64,000 nt of DNA, taken from contig JAFSDH010000008.1 in NCBI GenBank assembly GCA_017436345.1, positions 1-64,000 of the forward strand. The letters are read 5' to 3'. Position 1 is the stretch's first letter; each line of letters begins with the position of its first letter. Both the position numbers and the translations under genes were made by a program. Source of the stretch: Bacilli bacterium (GTDB lineage Bacteria; Bacillota_I; Bacilli_A; RF39; UBA660). Of this stretch, positions 1 to 7,853 are shown in pieces. The notes below the pieces were generated by a model. The model made no database searches and was not told where the DNA came from. It saw only the letters and a list, made by a program, of their open reading frames with translations.

Positions 1-1
1 A

Positions 2-181
2 TCAGTATATTCTTATAAAGATATAGAGAATATTGCTGAAGATTCAAATATGTTAATTTATGAACATTTGAATCACAATGATATTGATAATACTTATTTT
101 TATGATTACAATACACTTAATCCAAATGATAAGATAATTGCTCCAATAGGAATTAGTTATGCAATGTTAGTAAAACAATAA
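2..181 (+). CDS. 3' end of an unknown protein (partial)
   Basis: An open frame enters from the left edge and runs 59 codons to a TAA at 179-181. It ends in a short run with P-I-G-I-S-Y-A-M-L-V-K-Q. No family is recognisable from this tail. It is followed four bases later by the first copy of the ACAAATTACAATTT motif and then by a strong terminator, so it is the last gene of its transcript. It belongs to the motif-separated gene array covering the first 2.9 kb. Confidence 0.6.
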   Translation, partial: SVYSYKDIENIAEDSNMLIYEHLNHNDIDNTYFYDYNTLNPNDKIIAPIGISYAMLVKQ

Positions 182-184
182 TCA

Positions 185-198
185 ACAAATTACAATTT
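185..198 (+). repeat. Array motif copy 1
   Basis: ACAAATTACAATTT lies directly after the stop of the partial gene and before a terminator. The core CAAATT-AC-AATTTG is an imperfect palindrome. Related copies are at 254, 1041, 1500, 1901 and 2863. Confidence 0.75.
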
Positions 199-201
199 AA
201 C

Positions 202-231
202 AAGCAAATCTATAATTAGATTTGCTTTTTT
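202..231 (+). terminator. Intrinsic terminator after the partial gene
   Basis: AAGCAAATCTA (202-212) pairs perfectly with TAGATTTGCTT (217-227) around a TAAT loop and runs into a T tract. Confidence 0.85.
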
Positions 232-233
232 CA

Positions 234-242
234 TGGTATAAT
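234..242 (+). promoter_or_regulatory. Extended -10 promoter of the nitroreductase gene
   Basis: TGGTATAAT fits an extended -10 (TG-n-TATAAT). It lies directly behind the preceding terminator. No good -35 is visible, as is common for extended -10 promoters. Confidence 0.55.
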
Positions 243-253
243 ATAAATGAAAG

Positions 254-268
254 ACAAATAGTAATTTG
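254..268 (+). repeat. Array motif copy 2 (variant centre)
   Basis: ACAAATAGTAATTTG keeps both arms of the motif but has AGT instead of TAC in the centre. Read on the other strand it is one mismatch from the consensus. It sits between promoter and ribosome-binding site of the next gene. Confidence 0.6.
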
Positions 269-281
269 TTGAGGTGATTAA

Positions 282-1037
282 ATGAATAATAATTTATATG
301 ATATGATCTTTAAAAGAAAGTCTTTTCATTTATTTAGAAACATTGGTAATGAACATATTACAGAAGAAGAACTAAAAGACATTGAAAATGAGTTTAATAA
401 TTTTAAACCATTAGTTGAAGATATTAAAGTAAAAATGAAGATAGTAAAAGATTCAACTACATGCAAAAGAGGTCAAGAGTATTGCATACTTTTATATTCT
501 GAAAAGAAAGATAATTACTTACAAAATATAGGTTATATTGGACAACAATTAGATTTATATTTAGTATCTAAAAACATTGGTACACTTTGGTTTGGTATCG
601 GTAAAGTAGAAGAAAAACAATTAGATGGTTTAGATTTTGTAATAATGATTGCGATAGCAAAAATTGATGATGAAACTAAATTTAGAAAAGATATGTATAA
701 AAGTAAAAGAAAAGAATTATCCGAAATTTGGAATGGAGATTACTATTTAGATATAGCAAATATAGTAAGATTTACTCCTAGTGCTTGTAATACTCAACCA
801 TGGTTTGTAGAATCTTCTGAAAAAGAATTAAAAGTTTATAGATATAGAAAACCAGGAAAAAGAGGAATAATACCTGTAGATATGGTTAAACACTATAATC
901 AAATAGATATTGGTATTTTCTTATGTTTCGTAGAACTATGTTTAAATAAAAATAATATCAAATATGAAAGAACATTATATATAGAAGAAAATGTAGATAA
1001 TGAGAAAAATTTAACCGCTACATACAAAATAAAATAA
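282..1037 (+). CDS. Nitroreductase family protein (TM1586-like)
   Basis: This 251-residue protein resembles the TM1586-type putative nitroreductases, FMN-dependent oxidoreductases with two half-domains. The best signature is FTPSACNTQPW at residues 164-174, typical of the flavin-binding region, together with a GYIGQQLDLYL...IGTLWFG stretch around 84-105. The substrate is unknown. The start ATG follows a GAGGTG ribosome site at suitable spacing. The gene stands alone, with an array motif directly upstream of its ribosome site and another directly after its stop. It appears complete; the family call is by motif recognition only. Confidence 0.75.
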   Translation: MNNNLYDMIFKRKSFHLFRNIGNEHITEEELKDIENEFNNFKPLVEDIKVKMKIVKDSTTCKRGQEYCILLYSEKKDNYLQNIGYIGQQLDLYLVSKNIGTLWFGIGKVEEKQLDGLDFVIMIAIAKIDDETKFRKDMYKSKRKELSEIWNGDYYLDIANIVRFTPSACNTQPWFVESSEKELKVYRYRKPGKRGIIPVDMVKHYNQIDIGIFLCFVELCLNKNNIKYERTLYIEENVDNEKNLTATYKIK

Positions 1038-1040
1038 AAA

Positions 1041-1055
1041 ACAAATTACAATTTG
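1041..1055 (+). repeat. Array motif copy 3
   Basis: ACAAATTACAATTTG lies 3 bases after the nitroreductase stop and abuts the TGAGGAG ribosome site of the next gene. Confidence 0.75.
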
Positions 1056-1069
1056 ATGAGGAGTAGTAT

Positions 1070-1498
1070 ATGAAAGAGAAAATAAAAAATTTGTATAATG
1101 AAGATAATAACAGTGCTTATAAAACATTACTAGAACTTGAAACTATAACTACTGAATCAAATGAATTATATAACTATTTTAATGAATTTTTAAAAATGTT
1201 AAATAACGAAAAAACATTTATTAGAGTTCGTGGTTTTAGGCTCATATGTTCTCTTGCAAAATGGGATAATGAAAATAAGATAAATAAAAATATAGATATT
1301 ATTCTAAAAGAGTTAGAAGATGAAAAAGGAACATCAGTAAGACAATGCTTAGAAAAACTTAATTTAATCTTAATGCATAAAATTGAACTTACGGATATTA
1401 TAGAAAACAAAGTAAGAAATTTAGAACTGTCTAAATATAAAGAAAGTATGCAGTTTTTAATCAAGAAGGATATAGATTATATTTTGAAACATCTATAA
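1070..1498 (+). CDS. Small HEAT-repeat-like protein
   Basis: This 142-residue, helix-rich soluble protein has no signal peptide or membrane segment. The RVRGFRLICSLAKWD stretch (53-67) and the later S-V-R-Q-C-L-E-K-L segment resemble a small HEAT-like family in clostridia that automatic pipelines often label SufBD protein. That label is probably misleading; a role in Fe-S assembly is not supported here. A GAGGAG ribosome site lies about 8 bases before the ATG. It probably shares a transcript with the nitroreductase gene, since only a motif copy lies between them, and it is followed by another motif copy and a terminator. Confidence 0.6.
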   Translation: MKEKIKNLYNEDNNSAYKTLLELETITTESNELYNYFNEFLKMLNNEKTFIRVRGFRLICSLAKWDNENKINKNIDIILKELEDEKGTSVRQCLEKLNLILMHKIELTDIIENKVRNLELSKYKESMQFLIKKDIDYILKHL

Positions 1499-1499
1499 T

Positions 1500-1513
1500 A
1501 CAAATTACAATTT
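1500..1513 (+). repeat. Array motif copy 4
   Basis: ACAAATTACAATTT begins one base after the stop of the HEAT-like gene and precedes a terminator. Confidence 0.75.
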
Positions 1514-1526
1514 AACTATTTAAATA

Positions 1527-1550
1527 AAAGAACAGAAATCTGTTCTTTTT
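1527..1550 (+). terminator. Intrinsic terminator
   Basis: AAAGAACAG pairs with CTGTTCTTT around an AAAT loop, with a T tract following. Confidence 0.85.
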
Positions 1551-1553
1551 ATA

Positions 1554-1582
1554 TTGTGTTATTTTTCAATACGATATATAAT
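1554..1582 (+). promoter_or_regulatory. Promoter of the AbrB-type gene
   Basis: TTGTGT (1554-1559), a 17-base spacer and TATAAT (1577-1582). The -10 is a perfect match; the -35 is weak. Confidence 0.6.
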
Positions 1583-1593
1583 AAGTATGAAAA

Positions 1594-1609
1594 GTATAAC
1601 CAGTTATAC
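1594..1609 (+). promoter_or_regulatory. Palindromic operator candidate upstream of the AbrB-type gene
   Basis: GTATAAC-CA-GTTATAC is a perfect 7-2-7 inverted repeat between the -10 and the ribosome site. Its place over the start of the transcript suits repression, perhaps by the encoded AbrB-type protein (inference). Confidence 0.5.
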
Positions 1610-1627
1610 ACAAAAGGAGAAGATAAT

Positions 1628-1828
1628 ATGAAAGAAAAATTTGTAGGAATTGCAAAAGTAGGAGAGAAAGGACAAATAGTAATACCTAAAGAAGCAAGAG
1701 ATATGTTTGATATAAATCCAGGAGATTCTATTATTGTATTATGTGATAAAACAAAAGGAATAGCACTTCTTAAAGCAGATGAAATAGAAGATATGGCAGA
1801 TAAAGTTTTTCCAAAAGGAGAAAAATAA
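1628..1828 (+). CDS. AbrB/SpoVT-type transcription regulator
   Basis: This 66-residue protein is a swapped-hairpin AbrB-like DNA-binding domain. Its core V-G-E-K-G-Q-I-V-I-P-K-E-A-R (11-24), followed by M-F-D-I-N-P-G-D (26-33), is the family signature. The family acts as dimeric repressors or transition-state regulators. The ATG at 1628 is chosen because AAAGGAG lies about 8 bases upstream; a longer in-frame start at 1556 would overlap the promoter. In related genomes such short AbrB genes often sit directly before an ABC exporter like the one at 3415. Here a hydrolase gene and about 550 bases of non-coding DNA intervene. Confidence 0.85.
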   Translation: MKEKFVGIAKVGEKGQIVIPKEARDMFDINPGDSIIVLCDKTKGIALLKADEIEDMADKVFPKGEK

Positions 1829-1900
1829 AATATATTCTATGAAACTAGAGAACTTACATTAAAGATACAAATAAAGTTTTAAAATTATTAAATAAGTAAT

Positions 1901-1916
1901 ACAAAATTACAATTTG
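1901..1916 (+). repeat. Array motif copy 5
   Basis: ACAAAATTACAATTTG, with one extra A, lies directly before the ribosome site of the hydrolase gene. Confidence 0.7.
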
Positions 1917-1933
1917 AAAGTGAGTTGAAGAAT

Positions 1934-2863
1934 ATGAAAATTAGTAACGATCAATTTAAAATAGATGATAAGAGCATTCTTAATTATTATGAAATAAAAT
2001 CAAATAAACCAAAGTTATTATTACTTCATGCTCAGGGAACTAATTCATTAAGTTTTATGAGTGTGATTAATAAATTATCAAAGTATTTTCATATATATTT
2101 AGTTGATTATTATGGACATGGAAAAAGTTCTTTTAATAGAGAGAAATATAATTTAATTGATATTGGAAATGACATTATTAAATTTTTAGAAGAAGTTATT
2201 AAAGATAATGTTTCAGTTTTAGGGCATTCTTCTGGTGGACTTATTGCTTCATACATTGCATCAAATTGCGAATTGTGTTCAGGGCTTATATTAGAAGATC
2301 CACCATTTTTTGCAAGCGTTGGAGATAGAAGATTTAATACATACAATTATGTAGATTTATCGACTGTATGTCATAATTTCATATCTCAAGACGAAATAAA
2401 AGATTTTGTATATTATTATTTTATAAATCAATATTGTTGGAACTTCTTTCCCGATGATTCCAGAGAAATGATTAGAACAAAGTTAGGAGAACTTGCATTA
2501 AAATATAGAGAAAAACACCCGGATAAAAATTTAAAAGTAATGTTTTGGCCTAAGAAATTTTTAGAAGGATTTAGAGGATTGCAAAATTATGATCCTTATT
2601 TTGGAGAAAGTTTTTATAATGATTCGTTTAATGCAAATGTTGATTATGAAAAGCTATTATCAAATATAAAATGTGAAACATTATTTTTGAAAGCAAAAAC
2701 TACTATTAGTGAAGATGGTTTAATTCAAGGTGCTTTAACTGATGAAGATTTAGAACAAGTAAATAAATTAATTAGTAATATGATTATAGAGCAATTTGAT
2801 TGTGGTCATGGTATTCATATTGATAAACCAAAACAATTTGTAAAAGCATTAACAAGAAAATAA
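1934..2863 (+). CDS. Alpha/beta hydrolase
   Basis: This 309-residue soluble protein has the alpha/beta-hydrolase fold. An LHAQGT oxyanion segment lies at 31-36, a D-Y-Y-G-H-G-K-S strand at 58-65, the nucleophile elbow G-H-S-S-G with Ser99, and a late histidine in D-C-G-H-G-I-H (289-295). The substrate cannot be told from the sequence. A TTG nine bases earlier is in frame but overlaps the GTGAG ribosome site, so the ATG is preferred. The gene is a separate unit between two motif copies, and its stop overlaps the downstream copy. Confidence 0.8.
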   Translation: MKISNDQFKIDDKSILNYYEIKSNKPKLLLLHAQGTNSLSFMSVINKLSKYFHIYLVDYYGHGKSSFNREKYNLIDIGNDIIKFLEEVIKDNVSVLGHSSGGLIASYIASNCELCSGLILEDPPFFASVGDRRFNTYNYVDLSTVCHNFISQDEIKDFVYYYFINQYCWNFFPDDSREMIRTKLGELALKYREKHPDKNLKVMFWPKKFLEGFRGLQNYDPYFGESFYNDSFNANVDYEKLLSNIKCETLFLKAKTTISEDGLIQGALTDEDLEQVNKLISNMIIEQFDCGHGIHIDKPKQFVKALTRK

Positions 2864-2876
2864 CAAATTACAATTT
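2863..2876 (+). repeat. Array motif copy 6
   Basis: ACAAATTACAATTT overlaps the last base of the hydrolase stop codon and precedes a terminator. It is the last copy in the window. Confidence 0.75.
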
Positions 2877-2879
2877 ATA

Positions 2880-2908
2880 GGGTAGATAGAAAACATCTAT
2901 TCTTTTTT
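2880..2908 (+). terminator. Intrinsic terminator after the hydrolase gene
   Basis: GGGTAGAT (2880-2887) pairs with ATCTATTC (2895-2902), including G-U pairs, followed by T6. Confidence 0.75.
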
Positions 2909-3414
2909 ATTATATAAGAAATGCCATATGACCTGGCAACTATATATTAAAGGTTGATGTTGATTTATCTAACCCTAAATAAATAATATAAAAATGTGAT
3001 AGATTGTTAAAAAAATATCCTTTTTATGGTATCATTTTATTAGTTTTAACTTTGAGGAAGTGATTTTATGAATGAAAATAAAACAAACATCAACTGACTG
3101 ATATCGATTTATTGCACACTTTCACAAAAAACTTATATATAAAGGATTTTAGAAGATTTAGATCTTACATGTTTTTAATAAAAAATAGAAAAAATCATAA
3201 AAATTAGCATTTTTTGTTCAAAATACATCATTTTGGTGTTAGGAATTATATGACTGAGGTCGACATTGAACACTTTAAATTATGTACATATCATTATGTG
3301 TTTTTTTTGTAATAAAGGAGTTGAAATATTTTTTGTCTTATAAATAAAGGTGCTTTTAATATTATAAGATAGAAAATATGATATAATAATATATATGATA
3401 GAAAGGATTTATTT
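2909..3414. other. Long non-coding or decayed stretch
   Basis: About 500 bases hold no convincing gene, the longest such gap in the window. A weak extended -10 (TGGTATCAT near 3028) precedes GAGGAAGTG and an ATG at 3068, but that frame stops after nine codons (3068-3097). The next frame then stays open from about 3084 for roughly 40 codons with a plausible amino-acid mix, so this may be a frameshifted gene remnant. GTTGATGTT near 2953 and AACATCAAC near 3086 form a distant inverted pair. AT-rich promoter-like sequence just before 3415 probably serves the ABC genes. Confidence 0.4.
3068..3311 (+). pseudogene. Possible frameshifted gene remnant
   Basis: A ribosome-site-like GAGGAAGTG and ATG (3068) start a frame ending at TGA 3095-3097. 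Shifting frame continues an open stretch to a TAG near 3207, and the same frame is open again to a stop near 3310. No family was recognised, so this is a weak call based on reading-frame continuity only. Confidence 0.25.
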
Positions 3415-4326
3415 ATGGAATATATATTAAAAACTAAGAACTTAAGAAAAACTTATGGCAAAACAATTGCTTTAGATGAGTTAAGTATGAATGTACCAAA
3501 AGGTTCAATATATGGTTTTGTTGGCAAGAATGGTGCTGGTAAAACAACTCTTATTAGATTAGTATGTGGTTTACAATATCCAATAGATGGAGAATTAAAA
3601 ATATATAATGTTAAACACGATGATATAAAAATAAATAATATACGTAAAAAGATGGGAGCTGTTGTTGAGACTCCATCAATATATCCAGATAAAACAGCAT
3701 ATGAAAACTTAAAAATTCAATTCGATATCTTAGGACTTAAAAACTATGAAAAAATAGATGAATTATTAAAACTAGTTAAACTTGATGATACTGGCAAAAA
3801 AATAGCTAAAGATTTTTCTTTAGGAATGCGACAAAGATTAGGTATCGCAGTTGCACTTTGTGGCAATTCAGAGTTTCTAATATTAGATGAACCAACAAAT
3901 GGCTTAGATCCTGAAGGGATAGTGGAAATGCGCAATCTACTTACTAAATTAAACAAAGAAAGAAACATAACAATACTAATATCTAGTCATATTTTAGATG
4001 AATTATCTCGTGTTGCTACGCATTATGGATTTATTAAAGATGGTAAAATGGTAAAAGAAATAAGTGCTGAAGAGTTTGAAAAAGAATGTAAACATACAAT
4101 TAAATTAGAAGTAGATAGTAAAGATTTAGAAAAAGTCTTAAAAAAAGAAAAATATAATTATAAACTAATTTCTTCTACACAAGCTGAACTTTATGGCAAT
4201 ATTGAAATAACACCATTAGTTTTAAATCTTCATAAAGAAAATATAAATGTAATAAAACTTACCGAAAGTGAAGAAAGTCTAGAAAATTACTTCTTTAACT
4301 TATTAGGAGGTGATAATAATGATTAA
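3415..4326 (+). CDS. ABC transporter ATP-binding protein (BcrA/CcmA type)
   Basis: This 303-residue cytoplasmic ATPase powers an ABC-2 exporter. Walker A GKNGAGKTT is at 37-45, the signature FSLGMRQR at 134-141 and Walker B FLILDEP at 154-160, with TNGLDP following. The sequence resembles the BcrA/bacitracin and lantibiotic-immunity group, so export of a peptide or lipid-active compound is likely but unproven. It overlaps the permease gene by 8 bases, showing translational coupling. An AbrB-type gene that commonly partners this kind of transporter lies 1.6 kb upstream. Confidence 0.9.
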   Translation: MEYILKTKNLRKTYGKTIALDELSMNVPKGSIYGFVGKNGAGKTTLIRLVCGLQYPIDGELKIYNVKHDDIKINNIRKKMGAVVETPSIYPDKTAYENLKIQFDILGLKNYEKIDELLKLVKLDDTGKKIAKDFSLGMRQRLGIAVALCGNSEFLILDEPTNGLDPEGIVEMRNLLTKLNKERNITILISSHILDELSRVATHYGFIKDGKMVKEISAEEFEKECKHTIKLEVDSKDLEKVLKKEKYNYKLISSTQAELYGNIEITPLVLNLHKENINVIKLTESEESLENYFFNLLGGDNND

Positions 4327-5035
4327 TCTATTAAAAGTAGAATTAAAAACATTATTTGGCAAATCTCTTTCTAAAATTTCGATAGTATTAACAATTGTAA
4401 TAGGTATCTTTTTTGGACTAATGAACATGTTAAATGAAGAACCATCATGTGCTGGGGTATTTGAATATACATTAATGTTACTTGCTTATTTACCAGCAAT
4501 TCCAGGTTTTTATTTAAGTAAAGATTATACTAACAATACAATAAGAAATAAGATCATAGTAGGAAATAAAAGAATAAATATATATTTATCTAAATTAATA
4601 GCAGTAATAATATTTTGCTTTTTATGTACAATATTATTTTTATCTTCATCAATTATAAGTAATATTATATTCATAGGGACTGAAGGTATTAATACAAAGG
4701 CTTTAATATATGGAATTATTTTAACATTATTTGGAGTTATATCTGTTGCATCAATTACAACATTTATTTCTATGTCTATTAAATCAGAAGCAGGAGGATT
4801 AGCACCTGTTTTGATAATTTATTTAACACTAATGTTTTATATAGTAGGAATGGAATTTTTTGATGAAAATATTATGAATGTATTAAATAATATATTACCA
4901 TTTGGTCAAGTAATGACATTAAATGTATTTGAAGTACCAAAAGATGTATTATTTAAAACAATATGTATGATTGGTCAAGTACTAGTAACATCATCACTAG
5001 GTTATGCTATATTTAGAAAGACTGATTTAAAATAG
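4319..5035 (+). CDS. ABC-2 type permease
   Basis: This 238-residue integral membrane protein has about six hydrophobic segments (around 16-34, 50-68, 95-117, 130-155, 162-180 and 213-230). It is the membrane partner of the preceding ATPase. The ATG at 4319 is chosen because AGGAGG lies at 4305-4310; an in-frame GTG at 4310 overlaps that site. The stop codon TAG lies in the 5' arm of the terminator, so the operon ends here. Confidence 0.85.
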   Translation: MINLLKVELKTLFGKSLSKISIVLTIVIGIFFGLMNMLNEEPSCAGVFEYTLMLLAYLPAIPGFYLSKDYTNNTIRNKIIVGNKRINIYLSKLIAVIIFCFLCTILFLSSSIISNIIFIGTEGINTKALIYGIILTLFGVISVASITTFISMSIKSEAGGLAPVLIIYLTLMFYIVGMEFFDENIMNVLNNILPFGQVMTLNVFEVPKDVLFKTICMIGQVLVTSSLGYAIFRKTDLK

Positions 5036-5056
5036 AGTAGAGAAACCTACTCTTTT
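5034..5056 (+). terminator. Terminator overlapping the permease stop codon
   Basis: AGAGTAG pairs with CTACTCT. The permease TAG (5033-5035) overlaps the 5' arm. A TGTTATAAT extended -10 for rbgA follows at 5058-5066. Confidence 0.85.
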
Positions 5057-5089
5057 ATGTTATAATGTAGAGGAATTGGAAGTGATATT

Positions 5090-5992
5090 ATGTCAAAAAC
5101 AGATAATGTTAAAGGATATGAAGATAAAAAGACAATCAACTGGTATCCCGGTCATATGGCTAAAACTAAAAGAGAAATAGCCGAAAAGATTAATTTAATT
5201 GATGTAATCTACGAAGTAATAGATAGTCGTATGCCTTTAAGTAGTAAAATAATTGATATTGATAACTTAATAAAAAATAAACCTAGAATAGTAGTATTTA
5301 CTAAATATGATTTATGTGATCAAGAAGAAACTAATAAATTTGTTTTATACTATGAGTCTTTAGGGTATAAAGTTATTTGTTGTGATCTTATTAATAATAA
5401 GAACGTTGTTAATAAAATTATTGAAGAGAGTAATGTTATTCTAAAAGAAATGAATGAAAAAAGAAAAGCAAAAGGTATGAAACCTAGAAGTATTCGAGCT
5501 CTTGTAGTAGGAGTACCAAACGCTGGTAAATCAACTTTAATAAATCGATTAGTTGGTAAAAAAGCAGCAGTAATAGGTGATAAACCAGGTGTTACTAAAG
5601 CTTTAAGTTGGATTAGAATTAATAAAGATATTGAATTATTAGATACACCAGGTATTTTATGGCCTAAAATTGAAAATCAAAATCATGCTTTCAATTTAGC
5701 GGCCTTATCTTCAATTAAAGAAGAAATAGTTGATCCATATCTATTAAGTCTACACATACTAAAAACTATGTATCGTCTTTATCCTAATAATTTAAAAGAA
5801 CGTTATGGGATTGAAGAAATAGATTTTGAAGATATAACACCAACCTTAGATACTATTGCTAACAAAAGAGGGGCTTTACTAAAGGGTGGCGAAAAAGATT
5901 ACGATAAAGTATATTCAATAATCATTCGTGATTTAAAAGAAAACTTATTAGGAAAAATAACTTTTGATCGTATCGAAGAAATAGAAGCATAA
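5090..5992 (+). CDS. rbgA: Ribosome biogenesis GTPase RbgA (YlqF)
   Basis: RbgA acts late in 50S subunit assembly, helping incorporation of proteins such as L16. The 300-residue protein begins with the family hallmark INWYPGHMAK (16-25). It shows the circularly permuted GTPase order: G4 TKYDL (71-75) precedes G1 GVPNAGKST (140-148) and G3 DTPG (184-187). The C-terminal helical domain follows. Length is normal for the family. Its own extended -10 promoter lies 24 bases before the ATG. rnhB lies two genes downstream; in Bacillus ylqF and rnhB are adjacent, so the membrane-protein gene between them is an insertion relative to that order. Confidence 0.95.
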   Translation: MSKTDNVKGYEDKKTINWYPGHMAKTKREIAEKINLIDVIYEVIDSRMPLSSKIIDIDNLIKNKPRIVVFTKYDLCDQEETNKFVLYYESLGYKVICCDLINNKNVVNKIIEESNVILKEMNEKRKAKGMKPRSIRALVVGVPNAGKSTLINRLVGKKAAVIGDKPGVTKALSWIRINKDIELLDTPGILWPKIENQNHAFNLAALSSIKEEIVDPYLLSLHILKTMYRLYPNNLKERYGIEEIDFEDITPTLDTIANKRGALLKGGEKDYDKVYSIIIRDLKENLLGKITFDRIEEIEA

Positions 5993-6004
5993 GCTTCTTT
6001 TTTA
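5983..6004 (+). terminator. Terminator with the rbgA stop codon in its loop
   Basis: AGAAGC pairs with GCTTCT. The TAA of rbgA (5990-5992) lies in the four-base loop; a T tract follows. Confidence 0.75.
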
Positions 6005-6074
6005 TTTTTATTATCTTGTTATTATTTTAAAATATTAGTATAATTAAAAATGTAATAATAGGAGGAGTACTTAT

Positions 6075-7193
6075 ATGAAAGAATTAAAAAAAATCTTAAA
6101 TAAATCATCAACAATCATCTATAATTTTCTTGCTAAATTAGCAACTTTTATAAAAGATGAAAAACACGCATTATTAATCAAAGCGATAATTAAACTAATA
6201 ATGTTAATATTAATTTTCTTCTTAGGAGGTTTAATTGCAGAAGGATTAGTTCAAATTGGAACTTATATGATATATAAAGTAGGAACATCAGCTAGAGCTA
6301 TATTAAGCAATATATGGACAGCTGTAGTTAACTTTACTTACTTCTTATTTATAGTAGTATCTATTTATCAATTAACTGAAGTAGCAGAAAAAGATAATAG
6401 TTTTTTAACTTTATATAAAAACAAAAAGAAAGATAAAAAAGTAAAAGAAAAAATATTTTCAACATTAGATGTAATTATAAAAATACTTAAAACAATAATA
6501 TTAATACCTTTATTTATAGTTGTTATAGCTTTATTATTTGTTTTAGGACTAATGATTGGTTATTTAAATCAAGGAATATACTTAATTAGTTTCTTTGTAG
6601 CAGACATTGCTCTAATTATATTCTTTACTACAATCGTTCTTTTGATAAAAGAATTTTTATCTCCTGGAGATTCTAAAGTAAAAAGATATTTATATATAAT
6701 TATAACATCAGGATTAATAGTATCTATAAGTAGTATTACTGTTTTATTTGAAACAAATAACTATAAAACAAATCAATATTTAACATCTGATTTTAGTACA
6801 TCTAAAATAAAATATGAATATAAAATAGACACAACAAAAGAATATATTATTACTAATAATAAAACTGATAAGAATATAAATTTAGTTATAGATGATGATT
6901 TAGGTAGTTATATTGAAGTTGTAATTACTCATACAGATACTAATGAAGTAAATTCATACTTAAAAGAAGAAAAAGATAAAGTAAAAATTATGTATGATGA
7001 AGAATTAGATATTGAACTACAAGACTTAGAAAAACTACTTAATCTAGGTCTAACATGTTTAAAAGAAAAAACTATTTACAATTATACTTTATTAAAATAT
7101 GCAGATATTGAAGTAAGAGTAAGTAGTGATTATCTAGAATATATAAAATTTGTTGATGAAAAAGGGAAAAAATATACACCAGAAGAACAATAA
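6075..7193 (+). CDS. Multi-pass membrane protein of unknown function
   Basis: This 372-residue protein is not recognised. It has hydrophobic segments around 38-58, 80-102, 138-162, 168-198 and 208-226, and a hydrophilic C-terminal part of about 145 residues after the last segment. That tail is rich in lysine and acidic residues and has no cysteine cluster or catalytic motif that I can see, apart from one cysteine. AGGAGG lies at a good distance before the ATG. It sits between rbgA and rnhB and is probably co-transcribed with rnhB, 14 bases downstream. Confidence 0.7.
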   Translation: MKELKKILNKSSTIIYNFLAKLATFIKDEKHALLIKAIIKLIMLILIFFLGGLIAEGLVQIGTYMIYKVGTSARAILSNIWTAVVNFTYFLFIVVSIYQLTEVAEKDNSFLTLYKNKKKDKKVKEKIFSTLDVIIKILKTIILIPLFIVVIALLFVLGLMIGYLNQGIYLISFFVADIALIIFFTTIVLLIKEFLSPGDSKVKRYLYIIITSGLIVSISSITVLFETNNYKTNQYLTSDFSTSKIKYEYKIDTTKEYIITNNKTDKNINLVIDDDLGSYIEVVITHTDTNEVNSYLKEEKDKVKIMYDEELDIELQDLEKLLNLGLTCLKEKTIYNYTLLKYADIEVRVSSDYLEYIKFVDEKGKKYTPEEQ

Positions 7194-7207
7194 AAAAGAG
7201 GGACAGC

Positions 7208-7852
7208 ATGAAAGAACAAATAAATAATCGTGAATACGAAGATGAATTAATAAAAAAAGGAATAAAATATATAGCTGGAGTTGATGAAGTAGGAAGAGGT
7301 CCACTTGTTGGACCTGTTGTTACAGCATGTGTGATACTACCAGAAAATTATCAGTTAGATGGACTAACTGATAGTAAGAAGTTGTCTTTGAAGAAAAGAG
7401 AGATGTATTACGATATCATCATGAGAGATGCCCTAAGTGTAAGTATTGGTATAAAAGATGAAAAAGTAATAGATGAAGTAAATATCTACGAAGCAACAAA
7501 ACTAGCTATGTATGAGGCTATAAATAATTCAAAAATAAAACCAGAACATGTTTTGATAGATGCCATGAAACTTGAAGAATTATCTATTCCATCTACTTCA
7601 ATAATAAAAGGTGATCTGAAAAGTATTACCATTTCAGCAGCAAGTGTTATTGCTAAAGTAACGCGAGATAGAATGCTCGTTGAACTGGATAAGAAATATC
7701 CTGAATATGGTTTTGCTAAAAATGCTGGATACGGAACAAAACAACATGTTGAAGCAATAGAAAAATTTGGAATTATTCCTGAACACAGAAAAACATTTAA
7801 ACCCGTAAGTGATCATTTAAACCATTTATATAAAAATGAAAGGAGCAATTAA
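7208..7852 (+). CDS. rnhB: Ribonuclease HII
   Basis: RNase HII cleaves RNA in RNA-DNA hybrids and starts removal of single ribonucleotides from DNA. The 214-residue protein has the type 2 signature [17 protein letters not shown] (21-37) with catalytic D26 and E27. LTDSKKLS follows (53-60), and a further aspartate lies in V-L-I-D-A-M at 118. Length is normal. A second, type 3 enzyme (RNase HIII) is encoded at 32822 on the other strand, so this genome has both, as in Bacillus. Confidence 0.95.
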   Translation: MKEQINNREYEDELIKKGIKYIAGVDEVGRGPLVGPVVTACVILPENYQLDGLTDSKKLSLKKREMYYDIIMRDALSVSIGIKDEKVIDEVNIYEATKLAMYEAINNSKIKPEHVLIDAMKLEELSIPSTSIIKGDLKSITISAASVIAKVTRDRMLVELDKKYPEYGFAKNAGYGTKQHVEAIEKFGIIPEHRKTFKPVSDHLNHLYKNERSN

Positions 7853-7853
7853 T

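Noticed and set aside
1556-1627. A 24-codon longer N-terminus for the AbrB-type protein
   Set aside because: It would overlap the -10 box and operator and has no ribosome site; ATG 1628 has a strong one.
185-2876. The repeated motif as a CRISPR array
   Set aside because: Copies are only 14-16 bases, 69 to about 960 bases apart, and the spacers are genes.
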